35,537 nucleotides of DNA from positions 60,898-96,434 of the forward strand of contig JAENYU010000016.1 in assembly GCA_016841625.1 (NCBI GenBank), given 5' to 3'. Position numbers and translations under genes: made by a program. Of this stretch, positions 7,103 to 15,074 are shown piece after piece. The stretch's first letter is position 1; each line of letters starts with the position of its first letter. This DNA comes from Methanobacteriota archaeon. GTDB taxonomy: Archaea; Halobacteriota; Methanosarcinia; Methanosarcinales; Methanosarcinaceae. The notes beneath the pieces are model-generated. The model saw nothing but the letters and a program-made list of their open reading frames with translations. It made no database searches and was not told where the DNA came from.

Positions 7103-7147
7103 TTATCAGAAATTCACATATCAGAAACTCATATATCAGAAATTCAC
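7103..7147. repeat. 15-bp tandem repeat upstream of ABC-2 ATPase
   Basis: Three head-to-tail copies of (a/t)tatcagaaattcac with one or two changes, at 7103-7117, 7118-7132 and 7133-7147. A second short duplication, aaccttcaaa(c/a)c, lies at about 7058-7090. Both fall in the leader of the ABC-2 ATPase gene. Any function in expression is unknown. Confidence 0.7.
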
Positions 7148-7208
7148 CTTTCATTGACAAAAATAAACAGTGCAGATTTATGAATTGTAAAAACAAGATC
7201 CATAGGGC

Positions 7209-8930
7209 TTAATGATTATGACAGCACAGCCCGATTCTTGAACCCACAAGCCTTTTTGTATATTCATCATAAGGTGAAAGCATCACGTCGTGGGAATTCC
7301 CCGTCTCTACAATCTTTCCGGAATTCATAACGGCTATTCTGTCAGCAATCTTCAGTGTCAGGGAGAGGTCATGTGAAATATATATCATTGCAAACCCTCT
7401 CCTGTTCTGAAGGCCTTTTAAAAGACGCAATACATTTGCAGAGGTTGAAACATCCAGGGCCGAAGTTATCTCATCGGCAATAAGGAGTTTTGGCTCCATA
7501 ACCATCGCTCTGGCAAGTGCAACCCTCTGCCTCTGCCCGCCGCTGAGTTCCCCGCAATATTTACTGAGGAAATTATCAGTATTGGGAAGACGAACCAGTT
7601 CAAGGGCATTTTTAACCATTTGCAGCCTATCTCCATTGGACCCGATCTTATTGATATAAAGAGGCTCTTTGACTGCATCAAGCACGGTAAACCTGTTGCT
7701 GGTTGAACTGAAAGGGTCCTGGAATACTATCTGAATGCCATTGACCCTGTTTCCATAGTTTCCTCCGCTGACATTCCCATCCATAAACAACACCTCTCCG
7801 TATTCGGGCCTTATTACATTTGCAAGAATATGTGCAAGGGTTGACTTGCCTGAACCGGTCTGGCCGACAACTGCAAGAACCTCCCCTTCCCTCACTTCCA
7901 GATTAACATTATCAACTGCCTGAAGATATTCTCCATCTGGCAGACGATAACTGAAACTCAGGTTTCTGGCTTCCAGAAGGCCTGCTATGCCACCTCTATG
8001 GCATGCGATTTCCCGCCCGCCTCCCACTGGCATCAGAACCGGGGAAGCTTTATTGCATATATCGATTTTTTGTGTACATCTTGGCCTGAAAGGGCAACCC
8101 TTAAACTCCTCCCCTGCCGGAACATCCCCGGGAATTCCCCATAAATCTTTATAAACGAAAATATCCGGGGTCGAATGGACAAGCCCCCTCGTATAAGGAT
8201 GACGGGGAGATACGAGAATATCCCTTACAGGACCGCTTTCCACAACCTTTCCTGAATACATGACAGCAATCCTTGACGCCACGGATGACACAAAAGTGAT
8301 GTCATGAGAGATCATTAACATCGTATAACCTTTCTCTTTCTGAAGGTCGACCAGAAGGTCCCTGATCTCCTTTCGGGTAAATGCGTCAAGTGCAGAAGTA
8401 ACTTCATCAAGAATCAGTAATTTCGGTTCGCATGAAAGAGCCATTGCCAGAAGAACTCTCTGCCTCATACCCCCGGAGAGCTGATGCGGATATAAGTCCA
8501 TCCATTTCGGATCAAGACCGACAGTCCGGAATAGGTCAGCGCATTTACTCCGGGCTTTTCCAGGGCTGATTTCAAGATGCCTTATCATTGGTTCCGTTAC
8601 CTGGACGCCTACTTTCAGAACAGGGTTCATCACCTCCAGGCCATTCTGGAAAACTATTGCAATATCCTTCCATCTGAATCTGTCCATCCCGGATTCAGGC
8701 AAAGAAGAGATTAGCTCATCCCTGTAAAGAATTTCACCGGAGATGGCTGCATTTTCCGGTAAAAGCCCCATGATCCCAAGTGCAACAGTGGTCTTGCCAC
8801 TTCCGGATTCTCCAACAATACCCAGAATTTCTCCTTCTTCAATTTCAAAAGAAATGCCGTCAACAGCCTTAACAGTGCTAATGTCAGTCAGATAGTGACA
8901 TTTAAGATCATTGATTTTAAGCAGACTCAT
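7209..8930 (-). CDS. Peptide/nickel-type ABC transporter, fused double ATPase (DppD-DppF)
   Basis: A 573-residue protein carrying two complete ABC ATPase domains. Domain 1 has GESGSGKTT (40-48), LSGGMRQRV and LLILDEVTSALD; domain 2, starting near residue 318, has GQTGSGKST, LSGGQRQRV and LLIADEITSALD. Between them lies the oligopeptide-type cysteine motif GCPFRPRCTQKIDIC, typical of Dpp/Opp/Nik ATPases. Most importers of this family use two separate ATPases, so this is a natural DppD-DppF fusion. It begins 2 bp after the DppC-like permease and powers import through the two permeases upstream. Confidence 0.94.
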   Translation of the reverse strand: MSLLKINDLKCHYLTDISTVKAVDGISFEIEEGEILGIVGESGSGKTTVALGIMGLLPENAAISGEILYRDELISSLPESGMDRFRWKDIAIVFQNGLEVMNPVLKVGVQVTEPMIRHLEISPGKARSKCADLFRTVGLDPKWMDLYPHQLSGGMRQRVLLAMALSCEPKLLILDEVTSALDAFTRKEIRDLLVDLQKEKGYTMLMISHDITFVSSVASRIAVMYSGKVVESGPVRDILVSPRHPYTRGLVHSTPDIFVYKDLWGIPGDVPAGEEFKGCPFRPRCTQKIDICNKASPVLMPVGGGREIACHRGGIAGLLEARNLSFSYRLPDGEYLQAVDNVNLEVREGEVLAVVGQTGSGKSTLAHILANVIRPEYGEVLFMDGNVSGGNYGNRVNGIQIVFQDPFSSTSNRFTVLDAVKEPLYINKIGSNGDRLQMVKNALELVRLPNTDNFLSKYCGELSGGQRQRVALARAMVMEPKLLIADEITSALDVSTSANVLRLLKGLQNRRGFAMIYISHDLSLTLKIADRIAVMNSGKIVETGNSHDVMLSPYDEYTKRLVGSRIGLCCHNH

Positions 8931-8932
8931 GG

Positions 8933-9892
8933 TCAGAACCCTTTCTTTATCTTTAATTTCGGATCAAGTATCCTTTCCATATCCCTGCTTATGAACGCAA
9001 GACAGAGCAGGAGGAAAATAAGCATAAACAACGGAGGCAATAGCCACCATTGCCAGTAAGGTGTAAAATATATCGAACGGAAACCGGTCGCATGATTGAG
9101 CATCATCCCCCAGCTCTTGGAAGTAGGATCTCCAAGGCCCAGAAAGGCAAGTCCTGCTTCGGCTATGATTGCATGTGAGGATATGCCGATGATAAGCACA
9201 AGCAGAACAGGCATGACTTCAGGAAATATATGCCTCCAGAGCAGGTAAAATGGTTTTGCACCGTAATTCCGGGCGGCAATAATATAGTTGTTCTTCTTTA
9301 AAGACAGCGTCTGGGAACGTGCAATACGTGCGGGTTTGGCCCAGCTGAAAAGAACAAGTATAAGAATTACGTTAAGAATACTTGGCCCGAGAAAAGCAGA
9401 CATTACAATCAGAAGAGGAAAACTTGGCAGAGCCATTGTCACATCAATTACTCCCATCAGTCCCTGATCAATGCGCCCTCCCATATATCCGGCCAGTATG
9501 CCAAGAGCCCCTCCCCCAAAACCTGCCACAAAGGCTACCGCAAGCCCTATTGTAAGGCTCATTCTTGCGCCGTAACATATCTGTGACCAGATATCCATAC
9601 CAAGTTCATCGGTTCCGAGTATGTGCCCGGGACCGGGGGGTTCAAGGGAATCACCTGTGATCTTCTGAGGAGGATAAATTGTAATCACTGGAGCAAAAAC
9701 CGCCATTAAAACGATACAGGTAATCCCAAGGACCCCAATTTTACCTTCGGTACTGAACCTGGAAAATGTCTTAGCTATAATACTAAACTTAGAGAATATC
9801 ATAGCTATACTGCTGACAATTCCGTTAATATTTAAAGCCTGAATAGAAGAGAGTATTCCGGCATTTCCAAAGGCAGCAATATCCTTTATCAT
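8933..9892 (-). CDS. Peptide/nickel-type ABC transporter permease (DppC-like)
   Basis: A 319-residue inner-membrane permease. It has the family hallmark GTDELGMDIWSQICYGARMS and the EAA-loop region AARNYGAKPFYLLWRHIFPEV, which contacts the ATPase. The C-terminal AFLGLGDPTSKSWGMML is typical of DppC/OppC/NikC. The N-terminus has about 45 extra residues of low-complexity hydrophobic sequence (SSIAMIFSKFSIIAKTFSRF) before the first conserved transmembrane segment. The start overlaps the DppB stop by 4 bp (ATGA). Confidence 0.94.
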   Translation of the reverse strand: MIKDIAAFGNAGILSSIQALNINGIVSSIAMIFSKFSIIAKTFSRFSTEGKIGVLGITCIVLMAVFAPVITIYPPQKITGDSLEPPGPGHILGTDELGMDIWSQICYGARMSLTIGLAVAFVAGFGGGALGILAGYMGGRIDQGLMGVIDVTMALPSFPLLIVMSAFLGPSILNVILILVLFSWAKPARIARSQTLSLKKNNYIIAARNYGAKPFYLLWRHIFPEVMPVLLVLIIGISSHAIIAEAGLAFLGLGDPTSKSWGMMLNHATGFRSIYFTPYWQWWLLPPLFMLIFLLLCLAFISRDMERILDPKLKIKKGF

Positions 9893-10872
9893 ATCACAAC
9901 TCTCGGATCAAGTTTCCCGTATATTTTGTCAACCAGCAGATTGCAGATAAGTATGGAGACTGCAATTACCAGGAGAATACCCTGAATAAGAGGATAATCC
10001 CGGCCGACTACGGCACTTCTGAGCGTCATCCCTATGCCGGGATAAGAAAAAACACTCTCGACAAGTACAACACCCCCCATCATTATCCCGATCATAAAAC
10101 CTGTTCTTGTCACTACCGGAAGCAGTGCATTTCTGAGTGCATGCCGGTTCCATACGGTTTTTTCACCCAGGCCTTTGGCCCGGGCAGTCCTGATGTAATC
10201 CTTCGTGATCACCGTAATCAGGGTATTTCTGGTGAGCAGGTACACGCCGGTCAGCTGGGAAAGGGATAGGGTCACAACAGGCAAAAAGGCATGGTACAAT
10301 ATATCCCAGGCCTGTTCTGCCGGACCATTATAGTCCGCGAAGGGAGTAATTGCCCCTGCAAGCGGAAAAAGCCTGAGATATACGCTAAAAACCAGAAGAA
10401 GAATCAGCCCGAGCAGAAATGAAGGAATCTCCGCAAAGGCAATCAAACCCGTCATCATAATTCTGTCACTCCCCTTTTTCCTGTTTTTTGCCGAAAATGT
10501 CCCGAGAACCACACCGGAGACGGTACTGATTACCGTAGCGCCCACGACAATCAACATAGTCCAGGGGAGATGGAGCATTATTACGTCACTGACCGGCATT
10601 TTGTAATAAATACTCCTGCCCAGGTCGCCCGTCATCAGGTTTTTCATATATACAAGAAACTGTTCATGCAACGGCCTATCAAGTCCGTAATAGTTCATGT
10701 AATAAAGACGCTGCTCCTCTGTCATTACAATAATCTCTTCCCCTACCTCATCTGCGGAAGTGGTCGAGAATGGGTCTCCGGGCATCATTCTCGGAAGGAA
10801 AAAATTAATGGCAAGAATTACAAAAAGGGTCAATAACAACCTGAAAATAAATGAATTCCTGTCCTCTCCCAT
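9889..10872 (-). CDS. Peptide/nickel-type ABC transporter permease (DppB-like)
   Basis: A 327-residue permease of the DppB/OppB/NikB family. The N-terminal NFFLPRMMPGDPF motif, YYGLDRPLHEQF, and the EAA-loop YIRTARAKGLGEKTVWNRHA are clear; the C-terminal VVGRDYPLIQGILLV is also diagnostic. It pairs with the DppC-like permease. Its ATG at 10872 lies within a degenerate copy of the 26-bp tandem repeat that separates it from the methyltransferase gene, so its translation signals have been reshaped by that array. Confidence 0.94.
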   Translation of the reverse strand: MGEDRNSFIFRLLLTLFVILAINFFLPRMMPGDPFSTTSADEVGEEIIVMTEEQRLYYMNYYGLDRPLHEQFLVYMKNLMTGDLGRSIYYKMPVSDVIMLHLPWTMLIVVGATVISTVSGVVLGTFSAKNRKKGSDRIMMTGLIAFAEIPSFLLGLILLLVFSVYLRLFPLAGAITPFADYNGPAEQAWDILYHAFLPVVTLSLSQLTGVYLLTRNTLITVITKDYIRTARAKGLGEKTVWNRHALRNALLPVVTRTGFMIGIMMGGVVLVESVFSYPGIGMTLRSAVVGRDYPLIQGILLVIAVSILICNLLVDKIYGKLDPRVVI

Positions 10873-10886
10873 CCGATCATCTGCCC

Positions 10887-11042
10887 TTTACCGTCCAATC
10901 ATTTGCTGTTAACTTACCGTCCAATCATCTTCCGTTGACTTGCTATCCAATCATCTTCCGTTGACTTGCTATCCAATCATCTTCCGTTGACTTACTATCC
11001 AATCATTTTCCATTGACTTACTATCCAATCATCTTCCGTTAA
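10887..11042. repeat. 26-bp tandem repeat array at a stop/start junction
   Basis: Six head-to-tail copies of a 26-bp unit, cttactatccaatcatcttc plus cgttga, with minor changes, at 10887, 10913, 10939, 10965, 10991 and 11017. A seventh degenerate copy (atccgatcatctg) continues to the DppB ATG. The last unit overlaps the end of the methyltransferase gene and encodes its final residues. Read on the minus strand, most units repeat the gene end, gga aga tga, followed by a tiny ATG ATT GGA TAG frame. There are no unique spacers. Confidence 0.95.
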
Positions 11043-11892
11043 CTTCCCAGACCATCATACCGGTATATACATCCGATTCAGAACGGTAGATTCCATCAGG
11101 AGAAGCATTTTGATAATAATCCATTATTTTTTCCTTTGTTTCAGCATCAAAATCCCGGCCCCGTCCAATGAACCCTATTGCCTGTTCTGCCGCTTCTTTC
11201 CAGTTTAGCTCTTCCTTCCATTCGGAATGGTTGATCCGAAGCGAGGGTCTGTAGTCTGAGAGGTAAAGATACATGAATGGAAAGATTATGCCGTTCATGT
11301 TATTCCCGGAACTTTCCCCGAGTATTGAACTCCGGATATCACGATACGCCTTATCCTCAACTCTTCTCAGAAAGTTACTGTAGTAACAGAGATTTTTTGA
11401 GCAGGCCATCATCATATCAAAATTATCAACATCCCTGATCCCGGGAGTCATGGAGGCAATTACAAGGTCAAATTTGTTCCGGAATCCAAGCTCATCTATG
11501 TCTGCTGTCCACCAGGAACATTCAATGACATCTACCGGAAGAGACTCTTTTTTTACAGCATCTTTTAGCCTGTCAAGCATTCCGGACGAGATATCAAGTG
11601 CCGTCACCTCTGCTCCGAGCCTTGCGAGAGGAAGGGAGAGGGTACCGGGTCCGCACCCGATATCCAGGACTCTGGAACCTTCCGGCTTAAAACCGGATTC
11701 CTCAAGAAATTCGAGAATCTCATCGGTTCTCTTCCTCCGCTTATCTTTGCCAATATTATTAGCATAGTTCCCAGAGCGTTTGTTCCAGAATTCTGCCATC
11801 CTGCCCTCATCCAGGACGGCCAGACCATTACCTGTAGCTTTTTTCCAGCATTCGGTCAGCTTATCAATATCATCTTTTTTCTGCAATTCCAT
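11029..11892 (-). CDS. Class I SAM-dependent methyltransferase in transporter operon
   Basis: About 287 residues with a Rossmann-fold methyltransferase core. Motif I is VLDIGCGPGTLSLPLARLGA, followed by acidic VTALDISSGML and a later FDLVIASMTPGIRD. I favour the ATG at 11892 (MELQKKDD), which overlaps the receptor gene by 23 bp; an in-frame ATG at 11931 would give a 62-bp overlap. The gene sits between the receptor and permease genes. Methyltransferases of this type recur next to nickel/peptide importers in methanogens, perhaps acting on a metal-binding ligand, but the substrate is unknown. Confidence 0.88.
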   Translation of the reverse strand: MELQKKDDIDKLTECWKKATGNGLAVLDEGRMAEFWNKRSGNYANNIGKDKRRKRTDEILEFLEESGFKPEGSRVLDIGCGPGTLSLPLARLGAEVTALDISSGMLDRLKDAVKKESLPVDVIECSWWTADIDELGFRNKFDLVIASMTPGIRDVDNFDMMMACSKNLCYYSNFLRRVEDKAYRDIRSSILGESSGNNMNGIIFPFMYLYLSDYRPSLRINHSEWKEELNWKEAAEQAIGFIGRGRDFDAETKEKIMDYYQNASPDGIYRSESDVYTGMMVWEVNGR

Positions 11893-13531
11893 CCCTCTCA
11901 AGGTACGAAAGAATACTGTGTGTTCTTGCATGGTGGTCGTACATGTTCATCCAGCCGTCGTATTTTGAAATGCGCCATGCATCATAATTTGTAGTGTAAT
12001 AGAGCGGTATTGCGGGGACGTCATCCGCAAGCACGGTTTGCATCTCGTATACTATTTCTTTCCTTTTGCCATCGTCCAGTTCCTGCAATTCCTGGGCAGC
12101 AAGAGCATTCAGGGTGTCATTGTGGTAACCGTATACTGCTGCACCGGATGAGACACTTCCTGTCTGCGAACCCGTATCACAGTATCTTGTACGGAGATAA
12201 TCCGCGTCTTTTCCCCAGCCGCCAAAGCCGCTGATCAGAAGTTCAAAGTCCCCGTTCTTTAGATTGGCATCACGGGATTTGCTCTCCAGGGCTCTTACCT
12301 GAACGTCAATTCCTGCTTCGCTCAGCCTCTCTTTTATAAGTTCGCCGATGCGGACTTCCCCACTGCCAAGTGACAGGACATATGCCAGTTTTTCCCCGTT
12401 TTTGTCACGTATTCCATCCCCATCCGTATCAGTCCACCCGGCTTCGTCAAGCAATGCTCCGGCTTTCTCCGGGTCGTAGCCATATTCCGGCTGGTCAGGA
12501 TTATACCAGATGTGATCTTCGGAGAGTATGCCCATTTTACCGGCTTTCCCTGCACCTCTTGCGATCTTTTCCACCAGTTCGTCACGGTCAACGGCATAAG
12601 CAAAGGCTTGCCTTATCCTTCTATCATTAAGCTCCGGACATTTTTTCATGTTGAAATAAAACTGGTAACCCCAGAAAGCCGGCTGCTGGACTACCCTTAC
12701 ATCAGGGTCTGATGTGAACCGATCAAGAATATCCGGGGATATACCTGTGAAATCTATTTCCTCCTGTTCAAAAGCTATTAACGAATCACTGACCGGAACA
12801 AATTCGACGGATTTAACGGCAGTATCCGGTCCCCAGAAATTATCGTTTGTTACAAACCTGTATGATCCGTGCTCTTTATTGTACTCGTCAAGAAGGAACG
12901 GGCCAGTGCCGGTTACTGCCTCCGGATCGAGGAAACTGACAGGATCCGGGACATTTTCGTATATGTGCTCGGGTATGATCTTAAAACCCGTTAGCTTGTA
13001 AAGGAAGGTTGAAACAGGCTGGCTCAGCACGAACTTGACGGTGCCGGAATCCACAACCCGGACATTATCCACAACACCTGACTCAATTCCCCCTGAGACA
13101 GGTACGTTTTTTTGTTCATAATCGAAAGTAAATTTAACATCACCTGCCGTAAAAGGTGCTCCATCGCTCCACACGATACCTTCACGGAGCTGAAATGTAT
13201 ATTCCGTTCCATCCGGACTGACCTCCCAGCTTTCAGCCAGCCAGGGAATTATGCCTATTTCATCTCTTTCTACCAGGCTGTCAAAGATCATTCCAACCTT
13301 TGATGACCCGGGCCCCCTGGGATATATCGTAAACGGCTGCGGATAGCCATAATCTCCGCCGCTCAGGTAAACAACATCCGCATGTTGTGACCCTTCAGCA
13401 GTATTTTCAGCCAGGGTCTCCTCAGCCAATGTCCCGGCCTTAGCACTGTCCTGACCGATACAGCCCGCCGTCATTAAGGCCAGGACTGTCAGGAAAACAG
13501 AAAATAACACTAATAACTTTTTTTTCTCCAT
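11870..13531 (-). CDS. ABC transporter substrate-binding lipoprotein (peptide/nickel type)
   Basis: A 553-residue family 5 extracellular solute-binding protein. The N-terminus MEKKKLLVLFSVFLTVLALM plus TAGC is a lipoprotein signal with the acceptor cysteine at residue 24, so the protein is anchored outside the membrane. Family landmarks include LAESWEVSPDGTEYTFQLRE, WSDGAPFTAGDVKFTF and RRIRQAFAYAVDRDELV. I start at 13531 because an AGGTG motif lies about 9 bp upstream; an ATG at 13546 overlaps that motif. It is the first gene of the importer operon. Nickel complex versus peptide as ligand cannot be decided from sequence alone. Confidence 0.93.
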   Translation of the reverse strand: MEKKKLLVLFSVFLTVLALMTAGCIGQDSAKAGTLAEETLAENTAEGSQHADVVYLSGGDYGYPQPFTIYPRGPGSSKVGMIFDSLVERDEIGIIPWLAESWEVSPDGTEYTFQLREGIVWSDGAPFTAGDVKFTFDYEQKNVPVSGGIESGVVDNVRVVDSGTVKFVLSQPVSTFLYKLTGFKIIPEHIYENVPDPVSFLDPEAVTGTGPFLLDEYNKEHGSYRFVTNDNFWGPDTAVKSVEFVPVSDSLIAFEQEEIDFTGISPDILDRFTSDPDVRVVQQPAFWGYQFYFNMKKCPELNDRRIRQAFAYAVDRDELVEKIARGAGKAGKMGILSEDHIWYNPDQPEYGYDPEKAGALLDEAGWTDTDGDGIRDKNGEKLAYVLSLGSGEVRIGELIKERLSEAGIDVQVRALESKSRDANLKNGDFELLISGFGGWGKDADYLRTRYCDTGSQTGSVSSGAAVYGYHNDTLNALAAQELQELDDGKRKEIVYEMQTVLADDVPAIPLYYTTNYDAWRISKYDGWMNMYDHHARTHSILSYLERDGIAEKR

Positions 13532-13546
13532 TACAGAACACCTCAT

Positions 13547-14206
13547 TTTTGTGAACTTCCCTGCTAATCACCCATTGCAACCAAAAATTTCTACATGTTA
13601 AAATTTACCAGCTGTCGAATGTAGATATTATTACCTAAACATATAAGAGTGTTACTAAATGCTCCTAAAATAGATAAAAGTAAAAAATAGGCGATATTAA
13701 AATAATTTTTAATTACACAATTGGATGATAAGATATCTAAATTTTATTAATTTATACTCTTCCATCTTTAAAAATCGGAACTTTTGGTCCCAAAATATGG
13801 ATACTTTACCAGGGTGATTCCGAATAAAAAATATAGATGGGTATAATTCGAAATTTCCCCCCAGTTCTCAATTTCAATATTGATTGGGGGGCGTTGAAGA
13901 GTTCATGAACCGTTAGAATTTGTGGCTTTCAGGTTTTTGCTTCATTTTCGTCTTTTTCAGCAATTTCCTGAACTAACCGCACTTCGTGCGGGAACAAAAA
14001 AGGTTTGAACGGCATTCCTGCCGCCCTGTTTTCTGAGAAAATCCACTTAAAATTCCCGATTATCTTTTCCCATTCTTCATCAGAATCAGCTGCTCTCACC
14101 ACTTCCCAGCACCCGATAGCAGCCCACGGTCACGCCAGCAACCGGCCTTCCCCAAAAACTGAAGGTGAAAAATAAGTAAATTACACATTTACTCTATCCG
14201 CTTAAC
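13547..14206. repeat. Gene-free spacer with dispersed repeat block A, copy 3 (about 13974-14178)
   Basis: No gene is supported between the receptor start and the RM debris. From about 13974 the sequence repeats block A of the left end in the same orientation: the palindrome ccgcacttcgtgcgg at 13977-13991, cattcctgccgccctgtttt, gaatcagctgctctcac, ttcccagcaccc, agcccacggtca and ccggccttcccc. Bases 13660-13970 show only AT-rich sequence with no recognisable content. Confidence 0.65.
13590..13646 (-). promoter_or_regulatory. Candidate promoter region of the importer operon
   Basis: Upstream of the receptor gene, the minus strand carries a TATA-like cttatatgttta at about 13635-13646. Downstream of it lies an inverted repeat, tctacat (13590-13596) and atgtaga (13619-13625). 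The arrangement would suit a repressor site near the transcription start. It does not match a metal-regulator site that I can name with confidence. Confidence 0.35.
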
Positions 14207-14500
14207 AAACATCTTCCATGGTGTGCAGTAAAAACTTTCACAGTACTTCCAAAATATAAAAATAATTTCAGTACTCCTTCAGTATTATATATAATTAAGG
14301 ATATTTATAATATGGGCATCCGGGAAGGCCATTTCATGACCCCTCTTTTCATTCTCTTTTAATCCCCCAATACCCCCACTCCCCAACATCCGGGTGCCCA
14401 TCCCCACATATTCCTCCTCCTCATATCCCCCCTCCTCATATCACCATTCTCACCCGAGTTGCGCCACCCGAGTTCCGCTTCCCGAGTTCCGCTTCGGGAG
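14207..14500. repeat. Dispersed repeat block B, copy 2
   Basis: Close match to 509-770 in the same orientation: atcttccatggtgtgcagta, a cagtactcc stretch, ataatatgggcatccgggaa, aatacccccactccccaaca and the cctcctcctcatatc repeats. It again leads into a hairpin cassette (C3). With block A just upstream, this is a composite duplication of roughly 0.5-0.6 kb shared by the two sides of the transporter region. Confidence 0.75.
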
Positions 14501-14531
14501 CACGGGGTCCTTTTCGCTGCGCTCAAGAGGA
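14452..14531. repeat. Hairpin cassette, short copy C3
   Basis: Contains cccgagttgcgcc, then two further cccgagttccgcttc-type units, then gtccttttcgctgcgctcaa ending in gaggac. The 21-bp cagtaaatc hairpin and the ttgcact hairpin of C1/C2 are missing. It is followed by the usual tataacttctttttt stretch and an hsdS tail. Confidence 0.75.
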
Positions 14532-14557
14532 CTGTCCTGTGTTTTATAACTTCTTTT

Positions 14558-14640
14558 TTATATTTCGGCGGCGGCACCTTCAAGCAGACCCCAAACAACC
14601 GTTTCCATCAGCCGCTCGCTATCGACCTGTTTTTTGAATC
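14558..14640 (-). pseudogene. hsdS 3'-end remnant joined to hsdM tail
   Basis: The minus strand encodes FKKQVDSERLMETVVWGLLE and then GAAAEI followed by the stop at 14558, nearly identical to the last residues of the intact HsdS (SEKLMETVVRGLLEGAAAEI). The rest of hsdS is missing and the fragment directly follows an hsdM tail. The joint resembles that at 2948-3026, where KKVDS also precedes the tail. Confidence 0.75.
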
Positions 14641-14650
14641 TGGGGGGATT

Positions 14651-14782
14651 TTATTCTCCTCCCTCTAACTCCTGATAAATGCTGCCGAACTGCTCCAGTG
14701 CAACCTCAAGATTCCCCACGATCTCCGCCGCAATCACATCAGGTTCAGGCAGGTTCTCCGAGTCCTCAAGGCTTTCGTCCCC
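14651..14782 (-). pseudogene. hsdM 3'-end remnant
   Basis: The minus-strand frame encodes DESLEDSENLPEPDVIAAEI, then VGNLEVALEQFGSIYQELEGGE, and stops at 14651. It is a close relative of the remnant at 3026-3232, cut short upstream where hairpin cassette C4 begins. It differs from the C-terminus of the resident HsdM. The open frame continues into the cassette, giving an artificial RM-repeat fusion of about 60 codons that is unlikely to be functional. Confidence 0.75.
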
Positions 14783-14841
14783 GAGTTCCGCTTCGGGAGC
14801 ACGGTGTCCTTTTCGCTCGCTATGCTCTCTCAAGAGGACTT
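14779..14841. repeat. Hairpin cassette, short copy C4
   Basis: Contains cccgagttccgcttcggg, gagcacggtgtcc, ttttcgctcgc and ctctcaagaggac. It abuts the truncated edge of the hsdM remnant on one side and, on the other, the ttataacttcttttttatat stretch and an hsdS tail. Confidence 0.75.
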
Positions 14842-14867
14842 AAACCCGGTTTATTATAACTTCTTTT

Positions 14868-14994
14868 TTATATTTTGCCGGCAGCCCCTTCTAACAAACC
14901 CCAAACAACCGTCTCCATCAGCCGCTCGCTCTCTTCCCGCGCCTTTCTAAGTTTCGATTCAAGTTCATCGCACAAACCCATGAGCTGCTCAACT
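14868..14994 (-). pseudogene. hsdS 3'-end remnant adjacent to intact hsdS
   Basis: About 42 codons of the hsdS end: from VEQLMGLCDELE-like sequence through a KLRKAREESERLMETVV-like segment to the stop at 14868. At DNA level it is very close to the 3' end of the intact hsdS (15075 onward), for example the shared run cgcgcctttctaagtttc. It is truncated where cassette C5 begins. It is most simply a recent partial duplication of the resident gene's 3' end. Confidence 0.8.
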
Positions 14995-14995
14995 T

Positions 14996-15047
14996 CCCGA
15001 GTTCCGCTTCGGGAGCACGGGGTCCTTTTCGCTGCGCTCAAGAGGAC
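14996..15047. repeat. Hairpin cassette, short copy C5, downstream of intact hsdS
   Basis: Contains cccgagttccgcttcggg, gagcacggggtcc and ttttcgctgcgctcaagagg. It lies about 30 bp past the stop of the intact hsdS, and shows the ancestral arrangement of hsdS 3' end followed by cassette that the other copies repeat. Its gtcc/ggac stem could act as an RNA hairpin at the end of the hsdS transcript. Confidence 0.75.
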
Positions 15048-15074
15048 TATCCCGCGGTTTCCATAACTTCCTTA

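Noticed and set aside
10887-11042. CRISPR array
   Set aside because: Units are directly contiguous with no unique spacers and no cas genes are present; it is a plain tandem repeat.
14868-15047. Reservoir of alternative hsdS specificity domains for phase variation
   Set aside because: The copies contain only the conserved C-terminal tail and no target-recognition domain, so they cannot supply new specificities within this window.
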